From assembly GCF_017086445.1 (NCBI RefSeq), contig NZ_CP070968.1, positions 3,162,001 through 3,226,000 of the forward strand: DNA of 64,000 bases, written 5' to 3'. Origin of the DNA: Brevundimonas fontaquae. GTDB taxonomy: Bacteria > Pseudomonadota > Alphaproteobacteria > Caulobacterales > Caulobacteraceae. The notes under the pieces were generated by a model. The model made no database searches and was not told the origin of the DNA. It saw nothing but the letters and a program-made list of their open reading frames with translations. Of this stretch, positions 1-8,202 are shown one piece after another; position 1 is the stretch's first letter, and each line of letters starts with the position of its first letter. Made by a program: the position numbers and the translations under genes.

Positions 1-579
1 CAGCGCCTTGCCGGCCCGTGTCACCGGCACGGGTTTTAGCGACGACGGCGGCGTCCAGCCCTCGCGCGGCAGGAACCGGACCCGATGCTCGGCCGTGTCC
101 AGCTCCAGCACCAGTTCGCGCAGCACGTCCTGTCCCAGGATCAGCGCCGCACCCAATCCCTGATCGCTGGCCAGCGGCCCCAGGCCAAGGATCGCCGCCC
201 GCAATCCGCTCAGCCGCAAGCCGCCGATCGCCACCTCCAGCGTCGTCCCCCGTCCCACCTGGGCGTCGCCGCCGACGCCGTACGCCACCATCGGGATATT
301 GAAGACATTGGTCAGCCCCAGCCGCTCGACCAGCGACCGGTCGATGACCGAATACTGCGCGCCGGAATCGATCAGGGCCCGCACCGGCTGTCCGTTTACG
401 GTCACCTCGACCGTCGGGGTCGGCGCGCGCGGTTCGGCATAGGGCAGCCAGCCGCTGGAGCCGTTCGCCGCGAAGGCGACCGTCGGCCCGCGCCAGACCA
501 CATGGTCGCGCAGCCACCAAGCCCCGCCTGCGCCGCCGGCGACCAGCCCCAGCCGGATCAGAAGATCACGTCGTCTCAT
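1..579 (-). CDS. Retropepsin-like aspartic protease family protein (3' end cut by window edge)
   Basis: This minus-strand frame stays open from an ATG at 579 to the window edge, so 193 residues are visible and the C-terminus is missing. An N-terminal arginine patch (MRRRDLL) is followed by a Gly/Ala/Leu-rich stretch that looks like a signal anchor, so the rest is probably periplasmic or membrane-tethered. The motif ALIDSGA, with its Asp at about residue 71, followed by SVID, matches the active-site signature of retropepsin-like single-domain proteases. Later segments LGLGPL and ILGQDVL fit the flap and psi-loop regions of that fold. An in-frame ATG at 591 is an alternative start. The gene is divergent from thrC. 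Substrate unknown. Confidence 0.72.
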   Translation of the reverse strand, partial: MRRRDLLIRLGLVAGGAGGAWWLRDHVVWRGPTVAFAANGSSGWLPYAEPRAPTPTVEVTVNGQPVRALIDSGAQYSVIDRSLVERLGLTNVFNIPMVAYGVGGDAQVGRGTTLEVAIGGLRLSGLRAAILGLGPLASDQGLGAALILGQDVLRELVLELDTAEHRVRFLPREGWTPPSSLKPVPVTRAGKAL

Positions 580-803
580 GGTCACTGACATGGACCGTCG
601 CAGCGATCCGCGCCAGCGGGGCGATGTCGCGGCCCCTCTTGCAGGACCGACGGCAATTGCCCCTTAGGCGGCAAAAATGTGCGCTTGAACCATCGCGTCT
701 GCACCCAGACGCGGATTGTCTGGCCACAGCCCGCGAAAACCCGACAAAATCATCCAGAAACCGGGTGACGCCGCCGCCCCGTCTGGCTACGACCATCGGT
801 GTC

Positions 804-2198
804 ATGAGCACCTCCAGCGCCCGCTACGTCTCGACCCGAGGCCAATCTTCCGAAACCGATTTCGCCGACGCCCTGCTGCGCGGCATCGCGCCCGACGGCG
901 GCCTCTATATTCCCACCGCCTGGCCCAGCCTGTCGCCCGCCGCCTGGACCGGAACGGCCGACTACAAGCCGATCGCGCTGCAAGCGATCGCCACCTTCAT
1001 CGGCGACGCCCTGCCCGCCGGCGCGCTGGACCGCGCGCTGGACCGACTGACCGCCGGGTTCAACCATCCGCTGGTCACGCCTCTGGTCGAGCTGGAGCCG
1101 GGCCTGTTCGTGCTGGAACTGTTTCACGGCCCGACCGCCGCCTTCAAGGATCTGGCGATGCAGCTGGTCGCCAGCCTGACGGACGAGGCCCTGGCCGCGT
1201 CGGGCGAGCGTCTAACCATCCTGACCGCCACCTCAGGCGACACCGGCGCCGCCGCCGTGCGCGCCTTCGCCGGCGCCAAGTCCGTCGATCTGGTCGTGCT
1301 CCACCCGCTGGACCGCGTCTCGCCGGTTCAACGCAAACAGATGACGACGGTCGAGGCGGACAATGTCCTGAACCTGGCCGTGCGCGGTGATTTCGACGAC
1401 TGCCAGCGTCTGGTGAAGGGCCTGCTGGCCGACGAGGCGCTGCGCGAACGCGGCCGCCTGTCCTCGGTCAATTCGATCAACTGGGCGCGGCTCGCGGGCC
1501 AGATCCCCTACTATGTTTCCGCGACCGCACAGCTGGGCGGGGCCGCGACCTTCGTCGTGCCGACCGGCAACTTCGGCGACGCCTTCGCCGGCATCGCCGC
1601 CACGAAGATGGGCCTGCCGTCGAACGGCTTCGTCGCCGCCGTGAACCAGAACGACGCCCTGGCCCGCGCCCTGCATGACGGCCTATATTCACGCCGTCCG
1701 GCGGTCGAAAGCGGCAGCGTCTCCATGGATGTGCAGGCGCCGTCCAACTTCGAGCGGCTGGTGTTCGAGGGGACGGGCCGCGACGCCGAGGCGACGCGCG
1801 TGGTGTTCGAAACCTTCGCCCGCGACGGCGCCATCGCCTTCGATCCGGCGCTGCTTACCGCCCTTCGCGACCACGTCTCGGCGGTTTCCATCGACGAGGA
1901 TGAGACGCGCGCCGAGATCGCCCACGCCTATGAGACCTGGGGCCGTGTCGTGTGCCCGCACACGGCCGTGGCGCTGGCCGCCGCGCGACGGCAGGACCGC
2001 TCGAAAGGCCCCGTCATCGCCCTGTCCACCGCCCATCCGTCCAAGTTCGGCGACTTCGTTTCGAACGTCCTGGGCTTCGAACCCGAACCCGCAAACGTCA
2101 TCGCCGCCCTGGGCGACAAGCCCGAGCGGTTGACGATCGTCGATGGGACGATGGAGGCGGCGCGTGACGCCGTGGCGGCCTTTTCAGGCCGCCACTAA
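804..2198 (+). CDS. thrC: Threonine synthase
   Basis: A 464-residue PLP enzyme that converts O-phosphohomoserine to threonine in the cytoplasm. The frame is open upstream to 624, but the ATG at 804 gives the usual N-terminus (MSTSSARYVSTRG, then an Asp/Phe-rich helix and GLYIP). The PLP lysine is K115 in FHGPTAAFKD, and TSGDTG near residue 140 is the phosphate-binding loop. The segment NSINWARL is also typical of threonine synthase. It lies next to thrB and the kinase-dehydrogenase fusion but on the opposite strand, with csbD between, so it is not in their operon. The stop is 6 bases from the convergent csbD stop. Confidence 0.96.
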   Translation: MSTSSARYVSTRGQSSETDFADALLRGIAPDGGLYIPTAWPSLSPAAWTGTADYKPIALQAIATFIGDALPAGALDRALDRLTAGFNHPLVTPLVELEPGLFVLELFHGPTAAFKDLAMQLVASLTDEALAASGERLTILTATSGDTGAAAVRAFAGAKSVDLVVLHPLDRVSPVQRKQMTTVEADNVLNLAVRGDFDDCQRLVKGLLADEALRERGRLSSVNSINWARLAGQIPYYVSATAQLGGAATFVVPTGNFGDAFAGIAATKMGLPSNGFVAAVNQNDALARALHDGLYSRRPAVESGSVSMDVQAPSNFERLVFEGTGRDAEATRVVFETFARDGAIAFDPALLTALRDHVSAVSIDEDETRAEIAHAYETWGRVVCPHTAVALAAARRQDRSKGPVIALSTAHPSKFGDFVSNVLGFEPEPANVIAALGDKPERLTIVDGTMEAARDAVAAFSGRH

Positions 2199-2204
2199 AA
2201 CGTC

Positions 2205-2519
2205 TTAGCGACGGCCGCCGCCGGTGAGGGCGCGCAGCAGAAGCAGGCCTACGCCGGCGACCGAGAGGGTCGTGACCAGCGGACGCTTGCGCGCCTCGGC
2301 GGCGACGGTGCGGGCCTTGTCGCGATAGTCGACGGGCACCTTTTCGACCAGGCGATCGACCGAATCCATCGCCTTGCCGAAGGTTTCCAGCGAGCGGCCC
2401 TTGGCGTCGTTGTAGGCGCCTTCGACCTGCAGCTTCTGGTCGCCGACCAGCTTGCCGACGCCTTTTTGGAACTTGCCTTGCGCCTGCGAGGCGGCGCCGT
2501 TGATGGTTTCGTCAGTCAT
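2205..2519 (-). CDS. CsbD-like stress-response protein with C-terminal hydrophobic tail
   Basis: A 104-residue protein. Residues 1 to about 60 (MTDETINGAASQAQGK, VGKLVGD, YNDAKG) match the CsbD family, small hydrophilic proteins often induced by general stress whose molecular role is unclear. Residues 80-100 form a hydrophobic segment (LVTTLSVAGVGLLLLRAL) ending in GGGRR, suggesting membrane attachment, which plain CsbD proteins lack. The ATG at 2519 was chosen because the CsbD domain begins there; the frame stays open a little further upstream. It is convergent with thrC and lies about 90 bases downstream of thrB on the same strand. Confidence 0.8.
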   Translation of the reverse strand: MTDETINGAASQAQGKFQKGVGKLVGDQKLQVEGAYNDAKGRSLETFGKAMDSVDRLVEKVPVDYRDKARTVAAEARKRPLVTTLSVAGVGLLLLRALTGGGRR

Positions 2520-2611
2520 GATCTTCGTCCTCGGGGAGCGGCGCACTTCGCCGTTGCAGCATCAAAGCCCGGCCAAGCTTTCGGTTCCAGCGACGAAGCC
2601 GCGCAGGCGGC

Positions 2612-3556
2612 TCAGGCCGGTTCGGTCGCGCGCCAGTGGTCCATCCGACGCAGGAAGACCGCCGGATCCTTGGGCGTCACCAGATTGGCGGGATCGTGGA
2701 AAATGCGGTCGTGCAGCCGCGTCACGGTGAACCGCAGGGCCGCCGCTTCCCCCAGACGCGGCAAGGCCTCCCGCTCCGCGCCGCTAAGCGGCCGCACGGA
2801 TTCATAGCCGCGCTGGAAGGCCGTCAGGGCGTCCGGCATGGGTCGCCCCTCGGCGTCGAAGCCCCAGGCCGACAGGGCGATGGCGAGGTCATAGGCGAAG
2901 GCGCCGGTGCAGCCGAAATAGAAGTCGATCACCGCCGAAACGGCGTCGTCCTCGAACAGCACATTGTCGGGGAAATAGTCGGCATGGATCGCTCCGCCCG
3001 GCAGATCGTCCGTAAAGGGATCGCCCAAGCGCGCCAGCGAGGCGTTCACCTGATCCAGGAGACGTCGATCCTCGCCCGAGGCCGCCGGGGCGCACCGATC
3101 GGCCAGCCGACGCCACATGGCCGGCCCAACCGGATTGGCGCGTTTCAGATCAAAATCAGCCGCGGTCAGATGAAGCCGCGCCAGCACCGCCCCCGCCGCC
3201 GCCTGATCGGCCGATGACGGCGTGCGCAGCCAGGCGCCGGTCTTCCATTCGATCACCGCCGCCGCCCGGCCGTTCAGTCGTCCCAGCCATGCCCCCGACC
3301 GGTCCTCGACCGGCGTCGGGCAAGGAAAACCGCGCGCCGCCAGATGCGCCGTCAGCCCCAGGCAGAAGGGCAGCGAGGCCTCGTCCGTCCGCCCCTCGAA
3401 CAGGGTCAGCACAAACCGGCCCTGCGTCGTGTCCAGTCGATAGTTGGTGTTCTCCACCCCCTCGGCGATGGCCGTCAGTTCGACCACCTCGCCGATGTCG
3501 TAGCCGGCCAGGAAGGCCTTGGCGTCGGCGATGGAAACGGGGGTGAAGACGGCCAT
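2612..3556 (-). CDS. thrB: Homoserine kinase, APH-fold type
   Basis: A 314-residue kinase that phosphorylates homoserine to O-phosphohomoserine, the substrate of ThrC. It belongs to the aminoglycoside-phosphotransferase-like ThrB family typical of alphaproteobacteria and pseudomonads, not the GHMP type of E. coli. The catalytic loop is HADYFPDN (H191, D193, N198), followed by the metal-binding VIDF. The N-terminus MAVFTPVSIADAKAFL is characteristic of the family. It starts 4 bases after the kinase-dehydrogenase fusion ends, so the two form an operon that should be controlled by the leader attenuator upstream. Confidence 0.95.
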   Translation of the reverse strand: MAVFTPVSIADAKAFLAGYDIGEVVELTAIAEGVENTNYRLDTTQGRFVLTLFEGRTDEASLPFCLGLTAHLAARGFPCPTPVEDRSGAWLGRLNGRAAAVIEWKTGAWLRTPSSADQAAAGAVLARLHLTAADFDLKRANPVGPAMWRRLADRCAPAASGEDRRLLDQVNASLARLGDPFTDDLPGGAIHADYFPDNVLFEDDAVSAVIDFYFGCTGAFAYDLAIALSAWGFDAEGRPMPDALTAFQRGYESVRPLSGAEREALPRLGEAAALRFTVTRLHDRIFHDPANLVTPKDPAVFLRRMDHWRATEPA

Positions 3557-3560
3557 GGGC

Positions 3561-5297
3561 TTAGTTTAGGCCCGCATCGGCGCGCCGTGCACGCACGATC
3601 TCGGCCAGATCCGCCATGATGCTCTCGGTCGTGGCCCAGCGCCCGGCGCCCCGGCCCCGGCAGCGCCACACGCGGCCGTCGGCGCCATAGACCTTCAACG
3701 CATTGCCCTCGCCGCGCAGGGTCGAGAACAGAGGGTCGCCATGGTCGGCTTTCAGCGACACCGACGGCCGGATCACCCCGTCCTTCAGATGGGCGGCGCC
3801 GATCTGGCGCACGCCGCCGGCGGCCGAGGTCGTCTCGCTCAGGTGGTCGCGCGGCACGTCGCCTTCGGGCGAACGGCCGAACGCTTCGTGGCACAGCAGC
3901 CGCACCTTGGCCGCCGCATCCAGACCTTCCAGATCCGAGGACGGGTCCTCCTCCGCAAAGCCCGCCGCGCGGGCGTCCGCCAGGGCTTCGTTGAAGGCCG
4001 CCCCGTCGCCCAGCCGCTCCAGCATGAAGTTGACCGTGCCGTTCAGCACCGCCTCGAAACCGACCACCTCGCCGGCTGCGCGGGCCGCGCGGACCGTCTC
4101 GATCATCGGCGATCCTCCGCCGACCGAGGCCGACCAGAAGATGCGCCGTCCATTGGCTTTCGCCAGTTCTTGCAGCCCGCCCGGATCGCGGCTGACCGCC
4201 TGTTTGTTGGCGCTGGCGACATCGCAGCCGGCCTCGAGCGCAGCGCGGATCACCGCGTGGCCCGCCTCGCCTTCCGACAGGGCCTCCAGCACGATGTCGG
4301 GCTTCCTGGCCCACAGGTCCGCCGGGTTTGAGGTGAACAAGGACGCCGGACAGTCCACGTCGCGGGCCTTTTTGGGGTTGCGCACCAGCACGCCCACGAC
4401 CTCGTAGCGAGGATCGTCGAGCAGCTTGCCCAGCACGCCGCCGCCGACCACGCCGCATCCGGCGACCGCGACCTTCAGCGGCGGCAGGGCGGGCGCGGGA
4501 CCAGGCGGCGCAGACTTGTCGCCGATGACCGTGCCGTCGGCGCGATCCAGGGCCGCCACCTCGATCTCGACCCCGCGGCTTTCGCCCAGGTCGATGGCGT
4601 CGTGCTGGACCAGCGCGCCGCCCAGCTTGCGCGCCACATCCCAGGAGGCGCGGCGATAGCGCAGGGCCGGGGCCGTCTTATCGTTGGGGTCGTGGTCGTA
4701 AAGGCCGTCCACGTCCTTGACCAACCGCACCTTCTTCAGCCCCAGCTCAGCGGCCAAGAAGACCGCCGTCAGGTCCGATCCGCCCCGCCCCAGCAGGGCC
4801 ACCTTGCCGTCCGGCCGCACCGCGCCGAACCCGGGCACCACCACCACCTCGTGGCGATCCAGCGCCTGTTTCAGATGGTCGGGGCGTAGGCCGCAGGGGC
4901 GCGAATGCTCCGGCTCGCCCTCCGCCACGATGCCCAGCTCCCGCACCGACAGGGCGCAGGCGTCCAGCCCGATCCGGTCGCAGGCGATGGCCACCAGGGC
5001 CGCCGACTTCTCCTCGCCCAGGGCCACATAGCCGGGCAGCAGGTCGTTGGAATGGGCCAGGCCCAGCGCCCTCGCCTCGCCCAGCAGCCGGTCCGTCGCC
5101 CCGCCGAAGGCCGAGACCACCGCCACCACCTTCCGCCCCGCCCGCACATGGCCATAGACGGCCGAGGCGACCAGCGGCGCCTCCGCCGGGCTGCGCAGGA
5201 TGGACGAGCCGAACTTCAGCACCACGACCTCTGGTGCAGGCTGACTGCTGGGGTCGAGGCTTTCGGATTTTTCTACGACGGCGAGTTGGGCGGACAT
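3561..5297 (-). CDS. Fused aspartate kinase-homoserine dehydrogenase lacking ACT domains
   Basis: A 578-residue protein in two parts. Residues 24 to about 262 are an amino-acid-kinase domain like aspartokinase (K28 in KFGSSIL, GRGGSD at 170-175, KDVDGLYDHDP at 194-204). Residues 274-578 are a homoserine dehydrogenase: Rossmann motif AGCGVVGGG, then ANKQAV, NGTVNFM and the catalytic segment EEDPSSDLEGLDAAAK. It would phosphorylate aspartate and reduce aspartate semialdehyde to homoserine. E. coli ThrA has the same order but about 820 residues, with a regulatory ACT region between the domains; here about 12 residues (Pro/Ala-rich) join them and no C-terminal ACT is seen. KFGSS replaces the usual KFGGT, so kinase activity is not certain. 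thrB follows directly. Confidence 0.88.
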   Translation of the reverse strand: MSAQLAVVEKSESLDPSSQPAPEVVVLKFGSSILRSPAEAPLVASAVYGHVRAGRKVVAVVSAFGGATDRLLGEARALGLAHSNDLLPGYVALGEEKSAALVAIACDRIGLDACALSVRELGIVAEGEPEHSRPCGLRPDHLKQALDRHEVVVVPGFGAVRPDGKVALLGRGGSDLTAVFLAAELGLKKVRLVKDVDGLYDHDPNDKTAPALRYRRASWDVARKLGGALVQHDAIDLGESRGVEIEVAALDRADGTVIGDKSAPPGPAPALPPLKVAVAGCGVVGGGVLGKLLDDPRYEVVGVLVRNPKKARDVDCPASLFTSNPADLWARKPDIVLEALSEGEAGHAVIRAALEAGCDVASANKQAVSRDPGGLQELAKANGRRIFWSASVGGGSPMIETVRAARAAGEVVGFEAVLNGTVNFMLERLGDGAAFNEALADARAAGFAEEDPSSDLEGLDAAAKVRLLCHEAFGRSPEGDVPRDHLSETTSAAGGVRQIGAAHLKDGVIRPSVSLKADHGDPLFSTLRGEGNALKVYGADGRVWRCRGRGAGRWATTESIMADLAEIVRARRADAGLN

Positions 5298-5330
5298 CGG
5301 GGTTCTCGGGAAAGGTCGGGATGGGGTGGG

Positions 5331-5369
5331 GTGAAAAGAAAAACCCCGCCTGGCGGACCGGGCGGGGTT
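5331..5369 (-). terminator. Attenuator terminator hairpin in the threonine operon leader
   Basis: On the minus strand the 9-base arms AACCCCGCC (5361-5369) and GGCGGGGTT (5342-5350) form a hairpin with a 10-base loop, followed by TTTTTCTTTT. This is a strong intrinsic terminator lying between the leader peptide stop and the start of the kinase-dehydrogenase gene, 34 bases before that gene. The 5' arm overlaps CCCGCCC, which can pair instead with GGGCGGG at 5410-5416, inside the last leader codons. That gives a plausible antiterminator. Confidence 0.85.
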
Positions 5370-5399
5370 CGGGTTCTGCGGTTGCCGGGGTTCGGCGCG

Positions 5400-5540
5400 C
5401 TAAACTCGTCCCGCCCGTTCGGGCATGGTGGTGGTGCCGGTGGTACCGCCGATAATCGTGCCGCCGAGGATCATGCCGAAACGCGTCGCGGCGAGGCCGG
5501 CGACGGTCGAAACTTCGGCGATGAGCGAGCGCTGTTGCAC
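5400..5540 (-). CDS. Threonine/isoleucine-rich leader peptide of the threonine operon
   Basis: From a GTG at 5540 the frame gives 46 residues ending in TAG at 5400. Residues 28-38 read TIIGGTTGTTT, that is six Thr and two Ile codons in eleven, at 5427-5459. An internal ATG at 5474 would give a 24-residue peptide with the same cluster. Neither start has a clear Shine-Dalgarno site. The peptide is followed by a terminator hairpin, and a competing antiterminator strand overlaps its last codons, as in classical threonine operon attenuation. A TTGACA hexamer on the minus strand at 5593-5598 is a candidate -35 box, but no convincing -10 was seen. Confidence 0.8.
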   Translation of the reverse strand: MQQRSLIAEVSTVAGLAATRFGMILGGTIIGGTTGTTTMPERAGRV

Positions 5541-5728
5541 AGGGCAGGTCCGGTTGAAATCTGAGCCTAGGGTGATCGGACGACCCTGACTCTGTCAAGT
5601 CGCATTGGATGATTTTTTCACGACAAGGCGTTTATGGTGCGTTTTCACCTCCATCGAGTCGACCCATGCCACTAATGAGGTTGAATTTTTCGCTTGACCG
5701 GCGCCGCCTCGATCATCAACGTAAAGTC

Positions 5729-5843
5729 ACTCATCAAGACCAGCCGAGGGATTAGGCCCTTTGACGCTGGGGCAACCATCGGGTCTCACAGCTCGAAACG
5801 GTGCCAACTCCTGCGGGGTCCTTCGGGGTCGCGAGAGATGAGT
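5729..5843 (+). promoter_or_regulatory. SAM-I-type riboswitch upstream of metX
   Basis: The P1 helix is a perfect 7-base pairing of ACTCATC (5729-5735) with GATGAGT (5837-5843). Between these lie the conserved elements in order: GAGGGA, GGCCC, TGA-GC, GGCAACC (5771-5777), and GGTGCCAACTCC (5800-5811), followed by a stem closed by a TTCG loop and GAGA just before P1'. This order and wording match the SAM-I aptamer (S-box). The 3' strand of P1 shares two bases with a following hairpin (GTGGAGC 5842-5848 with GCTCCAC 5863-5869), which may be the expression platform. No T-run follows it, so control may be at translation. It precedes metX by 76 bases, which fits feedback on methionine synthesis. 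Confidence 0.85.
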
Positions 5844-5919
5844 GGAGCATCGACGAGACGACGCTCCACGCTCTGTCACCGCATCGAGACTTGCTGAGCG
5901 AGAACGATGCGGAACGACA

Positions 5920-6972
5920 ATGACACTGGCTGAAACCACCCTGCTCGAAGACCCCGACTGTCGCCGCGCGACAGCTCTTACCCCTGTCCGCGAACCGACG
6001 CGTGAGCGCGGCGGCGCCCGCGACGTCATCGTTCCCATTCCCGCCGATTTCCGCCTCGCCTCGGGCGAAAAACTGAACCAGCCCAATATTGTAGGCCGCC
6101 TGCATGGCCGGATCGGCGCGCCCGTCGTCGTGGTCGCCGGCGGCATCTCGGCCGGACGCTTCGTCCACCGGACGGAGACCAACGGCCTGGGTTGGTGGTC
6201 CGGCGCCGTTTCGGTGCGCGGTCCCATCGACCTGAGCCGGCTTCAGGTCCTCGCCGTCGATTTCGCTCCCGGCGCCGAGTTCCTGGCTGCGCCCGTCACC
6301 ATCACCACCCAGGATCAGGCCCGCCTGCTGGCTCTGGTGCTGAACCATCTGAAGATCGAGCGCGTCGCCGCCTTCGTCGGCTGCTCCTATGGCGGCATGG
6401 TCGGCCTGGCCTTCGCCGAACTGTTCCCCGACTGGGCCGAGCAGCTGATCATCGTGTCGGCCGCCCACCGCGCCCATCCCCAGGCCACGGCCTGGCGCGG
6501 TATCCAGCGCCGCATCCTGCAGTTCGCCGTCGCCGCCGGCCGTCCCGAGGAAGGCGTCGCCCTAGCCCGCGAACTGGCCATGACCACCTATCGCACGGCC
6601 GAGGAATTCGACGACCGCTTCGACACCACCGCGCCCACAGCCGTCGGCGGAGCCTATCCCGTCTGCGACTATCTGACGGCGCGGGGCCAGGCCTACCGGA
6701 CCCACACCACCCCGGCCCGCTGGCTGTCGATGTCCGATTCTCTGGATCGCCACAGCGTGACCCCGGAAGCCATCACCACCCCCGTCACCCTGATCGGCTT
6801 CACCTCCGACCGGCTGGTGCCGATCGACGACATCCGCGAACTGGCCGCGCGGTTGCCGACCCTGTGGCGCTTCGTCGAAGCGCCCTCGCTCTACGGCCAC
6901 GACGCCTTTCTGAAGGAGGACGCCTTCGTCGGCGACATCCTCCGCGCCGCCTTGAAGGATATCAAAGCATGA
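5920..6972 (+). CDS. metX: Homoserine O-acyltransferase, MetX family
   Basis: A 350-residue alpha/beta-hydrolase-fold enzyme predicted to acylate homoserine (acetyl or succinyl donor not decidable by eye), the committed step to methionine. The nucleophile is S156 in GCSYGGM; the acid and base are in FTSDRLVPIDD and YGHDAFL near the C-terminus. The frame is open to a GTG at 5842, but that codon lies inside the riboswitch, and the ATG at 5920 gives a sensible start with GCGGA 6 bases upstream. The first 30 residues are variable. Its stop overlaps the metB start (ATGA), so the two are translationally coupled. Confidence 0.9.
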   Translation: MTLAETTLLEDPDCRRATALTPVREPTRERGGARDVIVPIPADFRLASGEKLNQPNIVGRLHGRIGAPVVVVAGGISAGRFVHRTETNGLGWWSGAVSVRGPIDLSRLQVLAVDFAPGAEFLAAPVTITTQDQARLLALVLNHLKIERVAAFVGCSYGGMVGLAFAELFPDWAEQLIIVSAAHRAHPQATAWRGIQRRILQFAVAAGRPEEGVALARELAMTTYRTAEEFDDRFDTTAPTAVGGAYPVCDYLTARGQAYRTHTTPARWLSMSDSLDRHSVTPEAITTPVTLIGFTSDRLVPIDDIRELAARLPTLWRFVEAPSLYGHDAFLKEDAFVGDILRAALKDIKA

Positions 6973-8150
6973 CCGCCCGTCCCGCCAATCCGCACACCAT
7001 CGCCGCCCGCACGGGCGTGGATACGGACACGGCCCATGGCGCGGTCATGCCGCCGCTGTATCTGTCGTCCAACTATTCCTTCGCCGGCTTCGATCAGAAG
7101 CGGAAGTACGACTACAGCCGTTCGGGCAATCCGACCCGCGACGTGCTGGCCGAAACCCTGACCGAGCTGGAAGGCGGCGCCGGCTGCGTCATCACCGCCA
7201 CCGGCATGGCGGCGGTCGATCTGCCCCTGACCCTGTTGGAGCCGGGCGACCTGCTGATCGCGCCGCACGACTGCTACGGCGGCACTTGTCGCCTGTTGAA
7301 CGCCCGCTCCCGAAAGGGGCATTTCGAATTGCTGCTGGTCGATCAGGGCGATCCCGTCGCCTTCGAGGCCGCCCTGGCCCTGAAGCCCAAGCTGGTGCTG
7401 GTCGAAACCCCGTCCAACCCGCTGCTGCGTCTGGTCGACGTCGCGGACATCTGCACCCGCGCCCATGCGGCGGGCGCCAAGGTCGTCTGCGACAACACCT
7501 TCCTGTCGCCGGCGCTGCAGAACCCGATCAAGCTGGGCGCCGATTTCGTCGTCCACTCGACGACCAAGTTCATCAACGGCCATTCCGACGTGGTCGGCGG
7601 CGCCGTCATCTCGGCCGACGCCGAGGATCACCAGACCCTGGCCTGGTGGGCCAACTGCACCGGCGTGACCGGCTCGCCCTTCGACGCCTATCTGACCCTG
7701 CGCGGCGTGCGCACCCTGTTCGCGCGCATCGAGCGGCAGCAGGCCACGGCAGGCAGGATCGCCGAAAAGCTGGCCGCCCACCCGGCGGTCAAGGCCGTCC
7801 ACTATCCGGGCCTGAAGTCGCACCCCAACCACGCCCTGGTCGCGGCCCAGCAGGCCGGACCCGGCGCCATGCTCAGCTTTGAGCTGCAAGGCGGCACGGA
7901 CGCCGTGCGCGATCTGGTCGAGACGCTGGAGATCTTCACCCTGGCGGAATCGCTGGGCGGCGTCGAAAGCCTGATCGCCCACCCCGCCACCATGACCCAC
8001 GCCGCCATGACGTCGGAACAGCGCGCGACGGCCGGCATCGGCGACGGCCTGGTGCGCCTGTCGGTGGGTCTGGAGCATGTCGAGGATCTGATCGCCGACC
8101 TGTTCCCGGCGCTGGACGCCCTCGTGCCCGCAACCGCCGCGGCCGCATAA
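6969..8150 (+). CDS. metB: Cystathionine gamma-synthase-type PLP enzyme
   Basis: A 393-residue enzyme of the Cys/Met-metabolism PLP family. The PLP lysine is K200 in HSTTKFINGHSD; SRSGNPTR near residue 51 and the segment SLGGVESL near the C-terminus are family marks. Length and overall wording are closest to MetB (cystathionine gamma-synthase, E. coli 386 residues), which joins the acylated homoserine to cysteine. MetZ-type direct sulfhydrylation cannot be excluded. It overlaps metX by 4 bases, so both are controlled by the SAM-I-type riboswitch. A tRNA-Glu gene follows. Confidence 0.9.
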   Translation: MTARPANPHTIAARTGVDTDTAHGAVMPPLYLSSNYSFAGFDQKRKYDYSRSGNPTRDVLAETLTELEGGAGCVITATGMAAVDLPLTLLEPGDLLIAPHDCYGGTCRLLNARSRKGHFELLLVDQGDPVAFEAALALKPKLVLVETPSNPLLRLVDVADICTRAHAAGAKVVCDNTFLSPALQNPIKLGADFVVHSTTKFINGHSDVVGGAVISADAEDHQTLAWWANCTGVTGSPFDAYLTLRGVRTLFARIERQQATAGRIAEKLAAHPAVKAVHYPGLKSHPNHALVAAQQAGPGAMLSFELQGGTDAVRDLVETLEIFTLAESLGGVESLIAHPATMTHAAMTSEQRATAGIGDGLVRLSVGLEHVEDLIADLFPALDALVPATAAAA

Positions 8151-8202
8151 CTTTTTGCTTGCAGGAGGGGCCGAACCGGGGCAAATGCGCCGCCCCGGCT
8201 GC

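Noticed and set aside
6192..8150. Long version of MetB with a 259-residue N-terminal extension
   Set aside because: The extension is metX read in another frame; the ATG at 6969 coupled to the metX stop is the real start.
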